Shown here: in pieces, positions 41,955-54,700 of the stretch
Position numbering within the stretch: position 1 is the stretch's first letter
Layout of the letters: each line of letters opens with the position of its first letter
Source of the DNA: Burhinus oedicnemus
Lineage: Eukaryota > Chordata > Aves > Charadriiformes > Burhinidae
DNA length: 64,000 nucleotides
Assembly: GCA_008921705.1 (NCBI GenBank)
Contig: VFFE01009197.1
Span: 804,476 to 868,475, forward strand
Direction of reading: 5' to 3'
The notes under the pieces: model-generated
The model's database searches: none
Told to the model about the DNA's origin: nothing
Seen by the model: only the letters and a program-made list of their open reading frames with translations
Translations under genes and position numbers: made by a program

Positions 41955-42420
41955 CAACTGTGTCAAAGTTTAAGGCGATGCATTTCTAGGACTGAAGGGT
42001 TACAACCAAGTTGTTCTCATCATGATTTGGAAAAGAGGGTCATATTAGTCTTTTCAGAAAGCTGACATTGGTTTGGACCTTAATTTAATAAAGAGCAACA
42101 GAATAATTCAGCTGACTATCAAGAAATAGTAAGTAATCGAGTACAGTGCACTTGAAGCAATGAATCAGCCACAAACAACATGAAACAGTCTGTTCTCATA
42201 ATAACATTTCTGAACCGAAAGACCGTAAAACAGAAATGGAAAGCTGCAGGCTTTCAGCCTCTGTAGGGCAGTATAAGAGTATCTCATTTTCTGCTGCACT
42301 GCAGAGATCAGAAAAGCTCCTGGAAGAATAAATCCTGAAAACTCCCATGAAAGGGATCTTTAGTGCTTTTAGTGCAGTACTTCAGTGTCTCAAGGCAGCA
42401 TCAACTTTACTTGAACTGCT

Positions 42421-42790
42421 CCTGAAAGATGTTTGTCTAAGCTGCTCTTAAAATTTCCAGTGATGGACATAATACAATCCTCCTAAGTAATGACAGTGCT
42501 GTCCTCACCTCACAGGTACAACATTATTTTGCGATATCATCTCCTTGCTACTTCTGTTATTTTCCAGTGGTCATGCAGAACAATGTACGTCTCCCTCTTT
42601 GCAATGGTCTATTTTGCCCATTTTACCTTTTCTAGACTGAGTTATTTCAGTCTTTCCTCATAGGTCACTCTTGTCACTCTCTTCTTGACTCTTGGCAGCA
42701 ATATGACATTTCTGACTCATTCCCAGTTTGTGATTCACTGTCATCTTGAGGTTTGCTTTTCAGAGGTAGGGCCTAGTCATTTAGCTGCCG
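42421..42790 (-). mobile_element. Ancient CR1/L3-type LINE fragment
   Basis: Several blocks in the right order match reversed CR1/L3 sequence. These are GTTTGTCTAAGCTGCTCTTA near 42431, a CCAGTGATGGACA block, TTATTTCAGTCTTTCCTCAT near 42645 running into AGGTCACTCTTGTCACTCTC, and a GACTCATTCCCAGTTTGTGA block near 42714. Divergence is far higher than in the PPARG-intron copies, and internal deletions are evident. It is an old, dead element. Confidence 0.8.
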
Positions 42791-42867
42791 CCTTTTCATT
42801 TGCTGTCTCACCATAAAAAGGGAGACCCAGATATTTGTGAAAGTGTCTGTACAATTATTGATATTCT

Positions 42868-42883
42868 AAAAAAAAAAAAAAAA
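42868..42883. repeat. A16 homopolymer
   Basis: An uninterrupted run of 16 A in intergenic DNA, about 80 bases after the old CR1 fragment. No AATAAA precedes it at a useful distance. Confidence 0.93.
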
Positions 42884-43523
42884 GGGCATGACTCATCTTA
42901 AAGAGAGCTTGTTCTTCAGATAGCAAAATTTCTGGTTGAAGCACAATCTGGTCTAGTAATCAGAAATGGGAGCAGATATTTGGTTGAAGAAGTATGAGTG
43001 TGACTCAGTTAATTGACTGAATGGCGTATGCTGCGGTTTCCCTCTCAAGGCTGTATGAAGATAATGAGATGTGGAGGGAAGCAACTGACCTATAGCTTTT
43101 TTATGTTTTGTCTAATTCTCACTTCAACGTACGACTCATAGTAATGTGTCTGCACAATGAGAAAATATAGATATATCTAGCACAGATAAACTCTTACTTC
43201 CATTTAGAAGCAACTTGATTTGACAAATTTAGATGGAATTTTGAAACAGTGACACCTTTGATACTGTCTTAATTTCATGTTGTTACCTGGATTACTTTAA
43301 TTCACCACTGCTTTAATGGTAGAGCTGTAAGAATGAACCTGAAGTTATCACAGCATTGCTGTGTACTTTGGTGACAGGAATACAACAGGGTCCTCTATGC
43401 TTTAGCTTCAACACTTTGTATGTGAATCAACATTCAAACTAAACTAACACTCCTGAGCTGGTACATAAAGTGGACCTCTGTAGGAAACAACTGTTTAGCA
43501 TTCTCATGTTTTGTGCTACATTT

Positions 43524-43612
43524 CCTGTGTAGCCTTATAACCTTCACTACCCTCCCTGAGCCTCATGAGTCTGTCTGGAAAATGGGAATAAAAGATAAAA
43601 TACCTCATAAGA
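43524..43612 (+). mobile_element. MIR-like ancient SINE remnant
   Basis: The sense-orientation MIR core is recognisable. CCTGTGTAGCCTTATAACCT fits the MIR text 'gctgtgtgaccttgggcaag', and CCTGAGCCTCATGAGTCTGT then GGAAAATGGGAATAA fits 'tctgagcctcagtttcctcatctgtaaaatgggaataa'. The open frame that crosses it is therefore repeat-derived, not a gene. Confidence 0.75.
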
Positions 43613-44309
43613 ATGATGTATTTTTACAACTTTCCATCACTGAATTCACTCATGTCTCTGTTGAAAATCAGACTTCTCTACTGGAAGTGTCTCCCTGGAG
43701 CCAAAATGTCTTGATCCTCTTCCTCTGACACAATATAAGCTCAAAATAAGAAAGACTAGTTGCACTGTAGTTGCATGTATGATTATGAATTTGATGAACA
43801 AGGCTCAAACTGGTAACAAGTTCACTGCTTATCAAAACAGAAAAAGGGATGTTTGCTCCTCACTAATTAGTGAAAATGCTTTGCATTTTCTTCAGGCGCT
43901 TTTTTTTTTTTTTTCTCTCTTTTTTAAATTGCACCACCACGTCCTCCTGAATTCAGCTCTGGTGATAAGCTGCACGATCACAATTACCTCTGTTAACAAG
44001 TTGTCTAAGTAGCATTGCACTATCCCAGGCAGTTATATGAGTCACGGCCATGCCAAGGGTTTGTTACAGAGCCAAAAACAATTGCTTCGAGCTGAAATTT
44101 CTATCTCTGCCTCACCTCCCACAGCTATAAAATTTCACCCACCCCTGTATCTCAAATGCTCATTATGAAGCTCATCATTCATTTCAGGATGGGTGTTCCA
44201 CACAAAACGTCATTTTTTCTCTCACTTTATTACTTTTAAATCGCCAGCACCGGTTAGTTTGCAGTCTGGGGACATTACTACAGCATCAAGGTTGGCAGCA
44301 ACTAGAAAC

Positions 44310-45010
44310 GCAGCGCCGTGGTGCAGAGGTCCCCAGGGTACCCAGTCTTTCTGGCACGGCAGCCATCTCTAAGCCGGGGACCCGGAGCCCTGAGACAGCC
44401 CATCTCCCCACAAGGAGCCGCGGCGGACCGCCCGCCCGCGGGACGGCTCCCTCACGGTCGTGACCAAACACCGCGCGCCACCACCGCTAGCGGGGCGGAG
44501 CCACAGGCGGCCGAGCGCCCGTGCCGTGCGCAGGCGCGGACCGCCGGGCGGTCAGTCTGTCGGTCTGCGCCTGCGCACGGCACGGGCGGGCGGCGACGGT
44601 GACGGGTGCGTGCGGTCGCTATGGCGACGGGCGAGCGGCGCCGTTCGGCCTGCGGCCGCCCGGTAGCCGCGGCGTTGAGCCGGGGTGTCCCGCTGCCCGC
44701 CCGGCTCCCCGGTACCTCACCCCGGGCGGGGCTGCCGGCGCCGGGGCGGGTTAGGTGCTGGGTGGGTGGGCGACCGCGTGTGTGGCGCCGCGCTGCCCGG
44801 CCCTGGGCCCGGGCCTGGGCCTGCTTCCGCGGGCGGAGCTGTGGTTTTCGGTTATCGCACCGGGAACAGGCCTGGCCCTGTGTAGGGCTTGTGCCCCTCA
44901 GTCGGTCGCCGGTCCGCGGCAGGGCTGTAGCCGTGGCGCTCACAGCTGCAGCCACGACATCCTGCTCCCCCCGCCGCTGCCTCGGTGGTTCTGTCTGCCG
45001 GTGAAGGTTA
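44310..45010. promoter_or_regulatory. CpG island promoter of TSEN2
   Basis: A sharp rise in G+C and CpG density marks this island, about 0.5-1.2 kb upstream of the first TSEN2 coding exon. It holds GC boxes (GGGGCGGAG near 44491), paired NRF1-type motifs at about 44530 and 44567, and a YY1-like GCTATGGCGAC near 44619. The non-coding first TSEN2 exon must lie here, but several donor-like sites compete, so it is not drawn. Long open frames across the island on both strands follow from its composition. Confidence 0.88.
44516..44588. repeat. Inverted repeat with paired NRF1 motifs
   Basis: Arms 44516-44542 and 44562-44588 are complementary at 26 of 27 positions, around a 19-base spacer. The right arm contains TGCGCCTGCGCA, a near-consensus NRF1 site; the left arm carries its mirror with one change. 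NRF1 sites are typical of housekeeping CpG-island promoters. Confidence 0.9.
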
Positions 45011-45530
45011 CCTGTCCCTTGGGCTTTCAGAGAGCCTCGGGGTCTGCCCGAGCTCCCTGTGAAAGGGATGCTATGTTTAAGGAAGACAAACCTGCCATGC
45101 CACTGCTTTTCCTTCAAAATTTATTCTCGTAATTATTCAAAACAGTTTATATTTAGGCACTTGTGTACTGTGGTTTCTGCTATTCTACTAATTCGTCTGT
45201 TTTATTCTTGAAACGTTTTCAGCAGTTTATGTACTCGCCTGTCACGTTGAAGTTTACTTATAAAGTCTTGGCTAAGAACTATCCCTTCCTGGTCTTCAGG
45301 GGATACTGCTATGCCCAAGAGAAAAAGCTTAACATAACACCAGCAAATTGCTGCTTATATTTGTCTGGCATAATAGTTACAGAATTAAACTTGGATTGTG
45401 CTGTAGGATTTATTGCTAATTTGCTATTGGGAAGGAAATATTGCTGAAACATGTAAAATGGGTGAACTTTAACTCCTGAACGTTCAATATTTTGTTTCCA
45501 CTTTCTAGGAGGAAACATTAATATTAAGAA

Positions 45531-45704
45531 ATGGCAGAAGCAGTTTTTCATCCCCCAAGAAGGAAAAGAAGAGTTTTTGAGTCATATGAGTCTCCCTTTC
45601 CTGTGGATGTAGGTGGAAAGGATTTCAGAATATGCCAGGCTGAAATCATTAACAACAATGTTATTGTGAGGAACCCTGAAGATATTGAACAGCTTTATAA
45701 CAAG
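45531..45704 (+). CDS. TSEN2: TSEN2 coding exon 1
   Basis: Acceptor TTTCTAG ends at 45508, leaving a 22-nt 5' UTR piece before the ATG. The exon encodes residues 1-58, opening [14 protein letters not shown], a basic stretch. It ends in phase 0 at AACAAG|GTGCTG. Confidence 0.96.
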
Positions 45705-48700
45705 GTGCTGTACCCTGTTTGCACACGATTTTTAGTGTTTTAAACGTAGTTAAAGTGTAATACTTGTTAACATCTGCCTGCCTTTATGTTTTCCTTCCCC
45801 TGTAGCCTCCAGTAATCCTCTGTATCTCCCTCCTCTCCTGAAATAAGTACAAAATGTATATTCTGTATCAAATGTAAAAAGTATTTCATTCTTATCCCAG
45901 CAAATAAATTTTAGAATGAAGTGATGTTGTGCGCTAAAAACAGTGGCAAAGACTTCATGTTTGTTATGTTTATTTCTTCTTTCCACATTTTATGCAACCT
46001 TGCAAAAGCATTTTCTTGTTTTTAAAGCTCAGGAGGTTGGAACGTTGATGTTCTATAAATGCCTGTAGAATTCTTTTAACTTCAGAGTGATTTCTTCCTG
46101 GGTAAAATAAGGTACATTAAGCCTCTTATGTCCGAGTACCATTTCACCACCGTTCTTACACATTAGCTTTATCCATCTCTTTGGTTTCTATTATGCATTG
46201 TCACAGCATTAATACACAGGTGTTCTCTTCTGCATCTGCTTTCAAAAGTCTGCTTGGAGATGTTGACTGGCAAATATTTAGAATTGAGGAAAAAGACTCA
46301 ACACCCTCCACTGGTTAAATCTTTTTAGTGCGGGTTTTTAATATTGAACTAGTTATCAGAAGCTAAGCAACAAGCTTTAGGCAAAGCTTAAATGCTGCAG
46401 AATTTCGGTTATTTTCTTCATGTGATCTTGGCAGTAAACATTTTATAGTTGGAAAGAAGTTCATTTTTGTCTGATGTTATAACAAGGACTTTTCTTTTTT
46501 TTTGAAGGGCTATTTTGGAAAAGGTATCCTTTCAAGAAGTCGACCAGTGTACAGCATTTCGGATCCTTTACTGGTTACTAAGTGGCAAGGTAAATTGTGC
46601 CCATTTGTACTTCCATCACTATTCTAATAGTATGTTTCACCTTTCTTCACTCATTGAAGATAGATGTTTATAAATTACACACAGAAAAATAATCTCCCTG
46701 CTGGGTCAGATCAAGGATCTCTCTCTCCCCATACCTGATGATGGCCAGTACGAGCTGCCTAGAAAAAATATAAGAACAGGAAACATATGTTGATAGCTCC
46801 TCATTGCATTCTCCTAGCCTTCACTGATTTCTTGCTTAGGAAGTCTATAAGTAAAGGTATCATCCTTGGACTCTTCGTCATATAATTGTCCAGTTTTTCT
46901 TGGTTTTAATCTGTAGATTTTAGTGTCCATGAAATCATGAGGCAAGGATATGTGAAATTTTTAATCTGCTTACAGCCAGTTATATCTGGTCCGCTCTTGG
47001 TTGTTTATAGAAAGGCTATCGTTCTTTATTCATCTTTTCCATGATATTTAAGTCTCAATAGACATCGCTGGATTTTATCACGTCCCTCCATGATTGTCTT
47101 TTTATGGGCTGGAGAAAAATACTGTATTTAGTTGTTCCTCTTGTGCAGGCTGTTAATTCTGTACCTTTTCTAGTTCTGCTGTGTCCTTCTTAAATACAAG
47201 TGGACCAAAATGGCATAGAGATTGAAGATGGGGGTAAATACTGGGCTGCAGATTACCGCAGTGCAAAATCACATGAAAGCATTTTTATATTGTTGAAACA
47301 ATGCATGATTTTTCTTTATACAGGTGCTAACATAAACATGCCTATAATCTCATCCAAGAAGTAAGTTAATTTACATAAATTTATTCTTGGGGTTTTTTAT
47401 GAAACAGATTATTTTATATTTTATCTTACTGCTTTACAGGTTGTTGGCTGTAAAATGCTGATGATTTGCTTCTATTTCTTTTCTTTGTATTTAATTTATA
47501 AATCACATTAGAAAAACTAGAATTTGAGTAGGTGATACTCAGCATGGTTTTTCGTGTAAGCTTGCAGGTATTAATTGCTGAACAGAAGCCAAGATTCAGT
47601 GCATGCATAGTAGTAAGGGTATTTAATTCATAATAACATCAAGCGTAATAAACTTGTTTCTCAGCTGAGGAGCAGAAAGAGACATTTCTGGGGCAGGCTA
47701 TTTAAAATAACTCTCCCATTTCCATATTGAATTATTATAATGTGGGCTGAAGCAGCTCTTCAACTTATATAATATATAAATGTTTTACTCTTTTTTTTTT
47801 TTTTTTCCGTAGTATCTATTAACATTGCTAGTTTGTACATTTAGCAAAACAGAGTGTTAGACTACGTACTTACTTTGTTCCACTTAAATAGTACATGAAC
47901 TAACTCTTAAGAGTGTGCAAGTTAGTTACTCTGTTTGCTTTAATCTTATGATAAGGCTAAAAATTTTACTTTATTTGAATTTAAAAGTTACGCTGCTTCA
48001 GTCCTCAACTATAGGTAAGACAAACAGTTGCAGTATTACTACTGCTGCTACTACAGTTACTACTAGCAGAAACATTTGTCATTCTTACTAGTCTACTTTG
48101 TGACTGCTTTATGTGCCAGCAAATACAGCTGGGCATCAATGAAAGTGTAATTACATTGGTGCAGAAAATGCATCATGATCTGTCTCAGTAGAGATCTGTA
48201 AATGTGAATTACATGGTAATTAAATCATAGGACAAAGAGGAGTATGTTTTATAACAAAAAGTACAGCAGTGAATCATATAGCTTTATTATGAGACTTCAG
48301 AGGGACTGACATTTTGTGTTGACACATGAAATTTACATTTAATTCTCTTTGTAGTTCTTCATTACCTGGTCTGTAATTGCTGTGTTAGGATTTTGTGTGG
48401 GGAAATAAAGAATATTGTACTAGAGTTGTCCAAGTTTGAATAAGGACAGCTGCACTCCGCTACCTGTAACTTTCACAGAATGCATATTAATGTCTTCAAT
48501 TGGATATTAATGTTATATTCCAAGGAGAAGTAATTGAAGGGGCACTAAAAAATCCATCATAATTGAAAATTGTATTAGAAAGATTTACAGCTTTCAGTTA
48601 GTATCTTGCTGATAGGATTTAGTTCTTATGGATGTGGGGGCTTTGGTTAAAACTGAGGGTAGTTTCTGCTTAAGATTTGTACGCTGGTGTTTTTGCTATG

Positions 48701-51700
48701 CCATTGCTGTTTCAAAGACAGTTAAAACCAAGTTTTGAAGATACTGTTCTCAGTACTTAGCTGTATAATAGATTAAGAGTGTGAGAGTTCTGTATGCAAA
48801 GTCTTGTTACATATTTTAATCATGCAACCTCTGATACCAAGATGTTTTTGCAGGGAATTCAGGCTTAAGGCTTCAGTGGGAGGAGGAATTTGCCTCGTGA
48901 AGTTCTTGCTTTTGAAACTGTATAGCAGTAGTCCTCAATGCATGGTTCTTGTGCAACGTTCGGTAACAGTGTTTATTGCCACAGAAATGTAAAAGGCAAA
49001 ACAAAGCCAAAGAAGGGAGCAGAATCTTGATGTTCAGTGATATAATCTGCAGCTTCCTGATGACTGGAGTCCTATTACATTGTGCATGTTGTATTTCGCA
49101 TAACACTTATTGGCAGGAGGTGTCCAGATTTGTATTGAGAACTGTGCTGAATCATCTTTTTTTAAGATGTTAATTAAAGGATGTAATGCCCTAGAACTTC
49201 TCATTTACTTTACTTGTTTACTAGGTACCAGTGTCATGTGCAGTGGGCTAAAAGTATTTTGCAAAAGCAAGGATTTGATGACTGCTCGGTTACCAAAATT
49301 CTTGAAACTTACACTAAACCTCTTGAGCTGCCATTTTTGGAAGAGGATGGAGCTGAACAAACCAGTAATACTTGCAACAGAATGGGCCCAAATACAGAAA
49401 ATACCGAACTTTCCAGACAATCTTCTACAGATACTGGAAATGCAGTAGCCCAAAGTCCTGGGAATCAGAACGAAGGCTACAAGAAAGCCTGTTTGGAAGG
49501 AGATCCAGCATTTGATCCTGTGGCCGTATGTGGCTCTAAAGAACAGGAACAAGGTGACTTGAAAGAGATAGCTGAAGTGTCTTGCCAGAAGCATGGTTTT
49601 CTCGTGCATTGCGGCTGCAAGGCAAAGGAGAGCACTGAGCAAAGATCTTGTGAGATGATTAAGTCAAAAGAATGTGCTCCAGAATATGTATTGGTGCAAG
49701 AGGAAGAAGAAGGTAGTTTATGTCCTGAAGATGATTCTGCTCATCTGCAAGAAAATGTAAGTATAAAGAGTATCCTAACCTTCTAGGAAAATTGTATCAT
49801 CAGTGCTATTTTCTGTTTCAGTATTTTTTCCAGTTTAAAGTTTTAGTAATGCAGTACATTTTTCTTGTAGCTTGTCAAGAAGGAAAAACTAGTATGCAGA
49901 AGGAATCCATTTAGGATTTTTGAATATTTACAACTCAGCTTGGAAGAGGTATGTTTCAAGTACAGGACAAGCTGTTTTACTTTTAATCTGAAAAGTAAAA
50001 AAAGTTTTACTTTTAATCTGAAAATCTATGTCATGACATAATTTAATACCTGTTTCTGAAGTACGGGGTTCTCCTGTGTCTCCTAAGTAGTTGGATTGTC
50101 TTAGTCATTAAACTTACTTTTAATAACCTGCAGTAATTACATGATATGATTGAAAAAAAAAATGTAGGCTCCAATCCCATTCACTTTAGTTAAATAATCC
50201 CACTGACAAAGAGACCAGTGATAGGACTTAAGTATAGAAATACGAGGAATGTAAGATTTGTATAAATCCTGCTTTGATTGTGCTGCTTCTAAATATATTC
50301 ACATGTGTTAGTTTTAACACAGTGCCTTCAGGAATCTACAGCACATGCATGGATTTTTTTGTAGTCCTGTATCTGTTGAATTGTAAAGGTCATGAAGAGA
50401 AATCTCAAAGGAAACTTTCAGGCAACTTGTTTGTCTTTATGACATCAGGATTCTTGTATAAAACTAATTTGAGCCTTTGTTCTTGTATGGAATATAAACT
50501 ACAGGAAGAGTCTAGCTATCAGTTAAACTTACTCTGTTTATTTTTTCAGGCTTTTTTCTTGGTGTATGCTCTGGGATGTTTAAGTATTTATTATGGTGAG
50601 GTAAGAGATTGGATTAATTTTAGATGACTGGGGATACCGTTAGTTTGGATATATTTTGGTCTGAAATTTTTACTTACTATGGCAGTATTTTATGCTGTTA
50701 ATAATTCTGAAGGAGGAAACACCACAAAGAGTAATTAGGAAGTATTTCTTAAAAGTAATGTTGTTCTTGTTTATGAAATACTGGTCTGAAAATTTTGTTT
50801 ACCAAGGCAAATATAGCTACACACAGTCTTTCTGTAGAGAAAGGTTTTTGTTGTAACTGACGCAGGAAATACGGAGAAAGCAAGTATGGGAGGCATAATA
50901 TGGTGAATACTCTCCCTTTCCTGAAACAGGAAAATTCCTTGGAGTTTTAAGCATTAATCTAGAAGTATATCAAGCTACTGTTGATGTAATGACAAAATAA
51001 TTGAAACCTATGCTTCCAATTTAAAATTTGTCAGATTTTCCTTTAAATAAGGGCATTATGGGACTGATCGTGAAATGCTAAAAAAAACCCCAGCCTAAAT
51101 GGAGCAACAGGTTTTTGTCTTGTATTTAGGGATTCTGTATTTTATTGCCCAAAGTCCATGCTCTTTGCAGTAGACTGTGATTTTTTTTATATATCTGCTG
51201 TAATATCAATATAGTCACATTAATGCCTTTGGTTGTGATTTTTAGGAGCCCCTAACTATTTTGAAGCTATGGGAAATTTTCAGCGAAGTGAAGCCCAATT
51301 TTAAAACTACTTACATGGCGTATCACTACTTTCGCAGTAAGGGTTGGGTCCCCAAAGTCGGACTGAAGTATGGAACTGATCTCTGTGAGTAGCTTCCTTA
51401 AAAAAACGTAATCATTTGCAACTGACTTCTTTCCAGGCAGTGCAAGACTCCAGTGCCAAAGATTAATTTAATAATGGGGAGCTGCATGATTGGAGCAGGC
51501 TTTGCTGCTTGCAGTTGGCAAAAGACATCTTTGGCTAGACTACAGGTTAGCAATAAAGTTAGGGTGAGTGGAGTATAACATCCATATCCAGTAGCTGAGG
51601 AGATAGCTTGAAAGGCCTGTTGTTTTGCTTCATGGGATTAATAATTAGTATAGGACTGCACTGAAATTCCCTTCCAAGTTTCTCTCCCCCCTCTAAACAC

Positions 51701-54700
51701 ATCTGCTGCAGTATAAACATGACAGTCTCTGGAGTAACAGGTTTGCATCTAGATCCCAATTCACATCAAAGTCCATGTATCTCATTATTTGTCCCATTTA
51801 ATGGAAGCTGGACTTCTGCTGAACTTACTGCTAAGGCTGTTTCTCTGTATGGTTTTTTTTAGGAGGGGAGGAGAGGGAAGGGACTTGTTTGTTAATGGTA
51901 GGGTTTTTAATCTTACAGAAATAATTAGTAGTGTCCATAATCCCTTGCTAAGTAATTCAAGTATTACATTCTGCTTATGTCAACATAAACAGTACAGTAA
52001 TGCCTGTTGTTACAGGAAAATGTGCATAAAGGGAGGTATTTTTTCAATGTGTGCATGCAAACCAGCAGCTGTTTTAATACTGCTGGAGCAGTTCTAAAGT
52101 TTTGGGGGTTGTGTATTTGAGTATGTTGAGGTTGTGCCGAGCTAGTCCTTTAGATCAGTGTGTAGGTTTGGCTGAATTCAACATCACTGTTCTTAGTACT
52201 CTGGGTTGTAGATGGGGTTTTGCGGTTGATCACCTGATGTATATGTGAAATTGATAATAGTTTGTTCACCATTCATTTGTGTTCTGGCCTGAATTTGTTG
52301 TTTAGCATATCACTGCCTTTGGATTTGTGCCAGACAAAGGAAGTGGATTAGTTTAGGCTAGCAGGCTTCTTACTCCTGAGCTCCTCTAGCTTCTTGTTCT
52401 TTGGCAGTACCTTCTTAAAATTGATATTACTGCAATTGCTTGTAACAGATAATTTGCAAATTGTGGTTGTCACTGGAATGAAGTGCTGCTTGTCCTTTTC
52501 CTGACAGGGTCTGTGCTAGCCAGCTGTATAAGAAAACCTGCGCTAGTTAAAGACAGTCCCGTCTTAAAGATCATGACAAAGGGGAGAGAGGAAATGTGAC
52601 TATTTAGTTCAGTTAGAATAGTCCAGCTGCAATGATTCTTGTGTACTCCTGTATAGAGAAGGAACTTTTAGTGGATCTGGTGGGCCCTATGGAAGAACTT
52701 GTACCCTGTGCCTTTCCTACAACTTGTGGAAAATGCTTGCTTGCTTAGAACAGAAACTCAATGGCTTATTGTGATCTTTTACTTGTATTCATGGCTCAAC
52801 TTCTATTGTGAATACAGTGTTAAAAGCATGAGTCTATTGCAGAGAAATTCCATCCTAAACTTTTTCCCACAGCAATTGCTAACTGTCCTTTGGCTCTTCC
52901 ACTTTATCTTTTACATGCCACTCCCCTGCCCTCAATCATCCTGTTGCTCCTGTGGTTTTTTTGTCTCTTCCCTCGCTCTCCACTTGCTGGAACAACTTAA
53001 TTCTGAGGAGAATTCAAAAGTCTTGAAGTTTTGTCATGTGTGATTAAACCTTACAAAACATTTGAAAATATTTATGGACCCAGCTGTTAAACTGAGATGG
53101 AAACTCTGTGATTATCTAACTAAGGTGTCTCTCTTTCATTTCAGTGCTGTATCGAAAAGGCCCCCCTTTCTATCACGCAAGGTTTGAAGCTCATGTTTCT
53201 GTCTAATTTCTTATTTTCAAATTAGTAAATTTCTCTCAAACAAATTTAGTATCTTCCCTGGTTAAGCACATATTCTTCACTCAAAACACTTTGCCAGATG
53301 CCTGCATACTGGGAATGCAAAAGTCCTTTTAGCAGAAGTACTAAATAATGCAATTTCATTGAATTCATCTAACAGTAGTAAGACATTAAACATTAAAAGC
53401 TGCAATAAGCATATTTAGCACTCATATGATGAATACATTAAGGAAAGTAATTTCATTTAGTAATAGTGACTTTTAAAAATATGAGATATGGATAATTTAT
53501 GTAATTTGGGAGAAAAATCTTTTAAGGGATGATAATTGTCTTTATTCGTTAGCTAGTCAGGTTGAACTCCTAGATAATAAATTGATTATAAATATCAGAT
53601 TGGCATTCATAAGAGAATGCTACAAACATCAGCAGAAGGGTGGGTAGGGAAAGTGTCTGTAAGCGTATTCACAACTTCATCTTTTCTCCTCTTTTCCTAG
53701 TAGAAAGAGACTTAAGTTTCACAACTTGCTTAGTGCATGCTGGCGTATTGTTTAACACCAGTTTTTAGGCTCTAATTCTGAAGTTTCACGATCCTCCTAA
53801 AACAGTAGTTTTCTTTCTCTGAATTCTCCTATCTGGTTTGTTTTCCAGTTACTCTGTCATTGCTGAATTAGTTGATGATAATTTTGAAGGTTCTCTTCGC
53901 AGACCACTCAGCTGGAAGTCCTTGTCTGGGTTGAACAGAACAACTGTTAATGCTTCTAAGGTAAGTGTAAGATGCTAGTTTTAAAATAGCTTTAAAATGA
54001 TAAACGTGCAGTAGTTTAGTTCCAAAGAACAGGGAGTTAGAGTGAGGCTGGAAAGAGAATCCTTCTGTTTCTAGTCTGCCGAAGAACACCTTGAGTTGCA
54101 AGTAGGCAAACGAATTTCCTTTGTCAATATTCAGATGAATTCTGGAAGAAGCTTATTGAAGTTCTGTTCACTGTAGGAATGTTAAAAGTTGTGTGAGGAA
54201 CAGAAGACAGACCCGAGGGACACTTTCCTGCTTGCCTGTTCTGTTTTTAAAGCCCTCTTCATCTACCAGGATTTTCTTTTAAACCGTGAAACTGAAAGCT
54301 TCCAAAACATTTTCTCTGTGATAGAGCCTCGTACATAGTGCTTCCGTACTCACAGCCATGCTGCTCAGGTGTTGTGTTACAATTCTAGTTTATCTTATAG
54401 CAGTATTATGCTTTGATAAGGAAAATGAGATATGCATATTATACAGCCCTCCCTAACTTGGTTTACAGAAGACATCTTGTAGGAAACTGGGTATTTGCAT
54501 TTCTAATTAATCTAAAACTTGGCACAGAAAGAAATCAGTTGAAATTCATGTTTTCTGTTTACCAACAGGAACTTATGTTATGCTATTTGATTAGACCGTC
54601 TGACATGACTGAAAAAGAGATGTCAACACCAGAATGTATGAAAAAAATTAAGGTTCAGGTGAGTCATTACTTCTCTCCTTTGCCTGTGTAGCTTTGCCTT

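Larger units (their letters stand above)
31906..42420. other. Intergenic, no gene recognised
   Basis: This is the longest empty part of the PPARG-TSEN2 interval. Only short tandem duplications were found (36507-36559 and 41922-41954). A frame at 40458-40727 (+, 89 codons) is hydrophobic in its middle but has no homologue I recognise and no flanking splice or polyadenylation context. Confidence 0.65.

Noticed and set aside
43513..43728. 71-codon plus-strand frame
   Set aside because: It crosses a MIR-like SINE remnant, which explains the sequence better than a gene.
44621..45004. ATGGCGACGG start in the TSEN2 CpG island as a coding first exon
   Set aside because: The authentic Sen2 N-terminus MAEAVFH starts at 45531. 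The upstream ATG lies in a YY1-like motif and its frame is compositional.
44452..45117. 221-codon minus-strand open frame
   Set aside because: It lies in the CpG island, where stop codons are rare by composition. It is Arg/Pro/Gly/Ala-rich, has no known domain, and overlapping long frames occur on the other strand too.
47790..47812. Strong T-tract plus CGTAG resembling a splice acceptor in a TSEN2 intron
   Set aside because: The following sequence hits stops early, and flanking TSEN2 exons join correctly without it. It is probably a T-run by chance.
49205..49642. 145-codon frame antisense to TSEN2
   Set aside because: It is the mirror of the long TSEN2 linker exon, which is supported by splice sites and homology.
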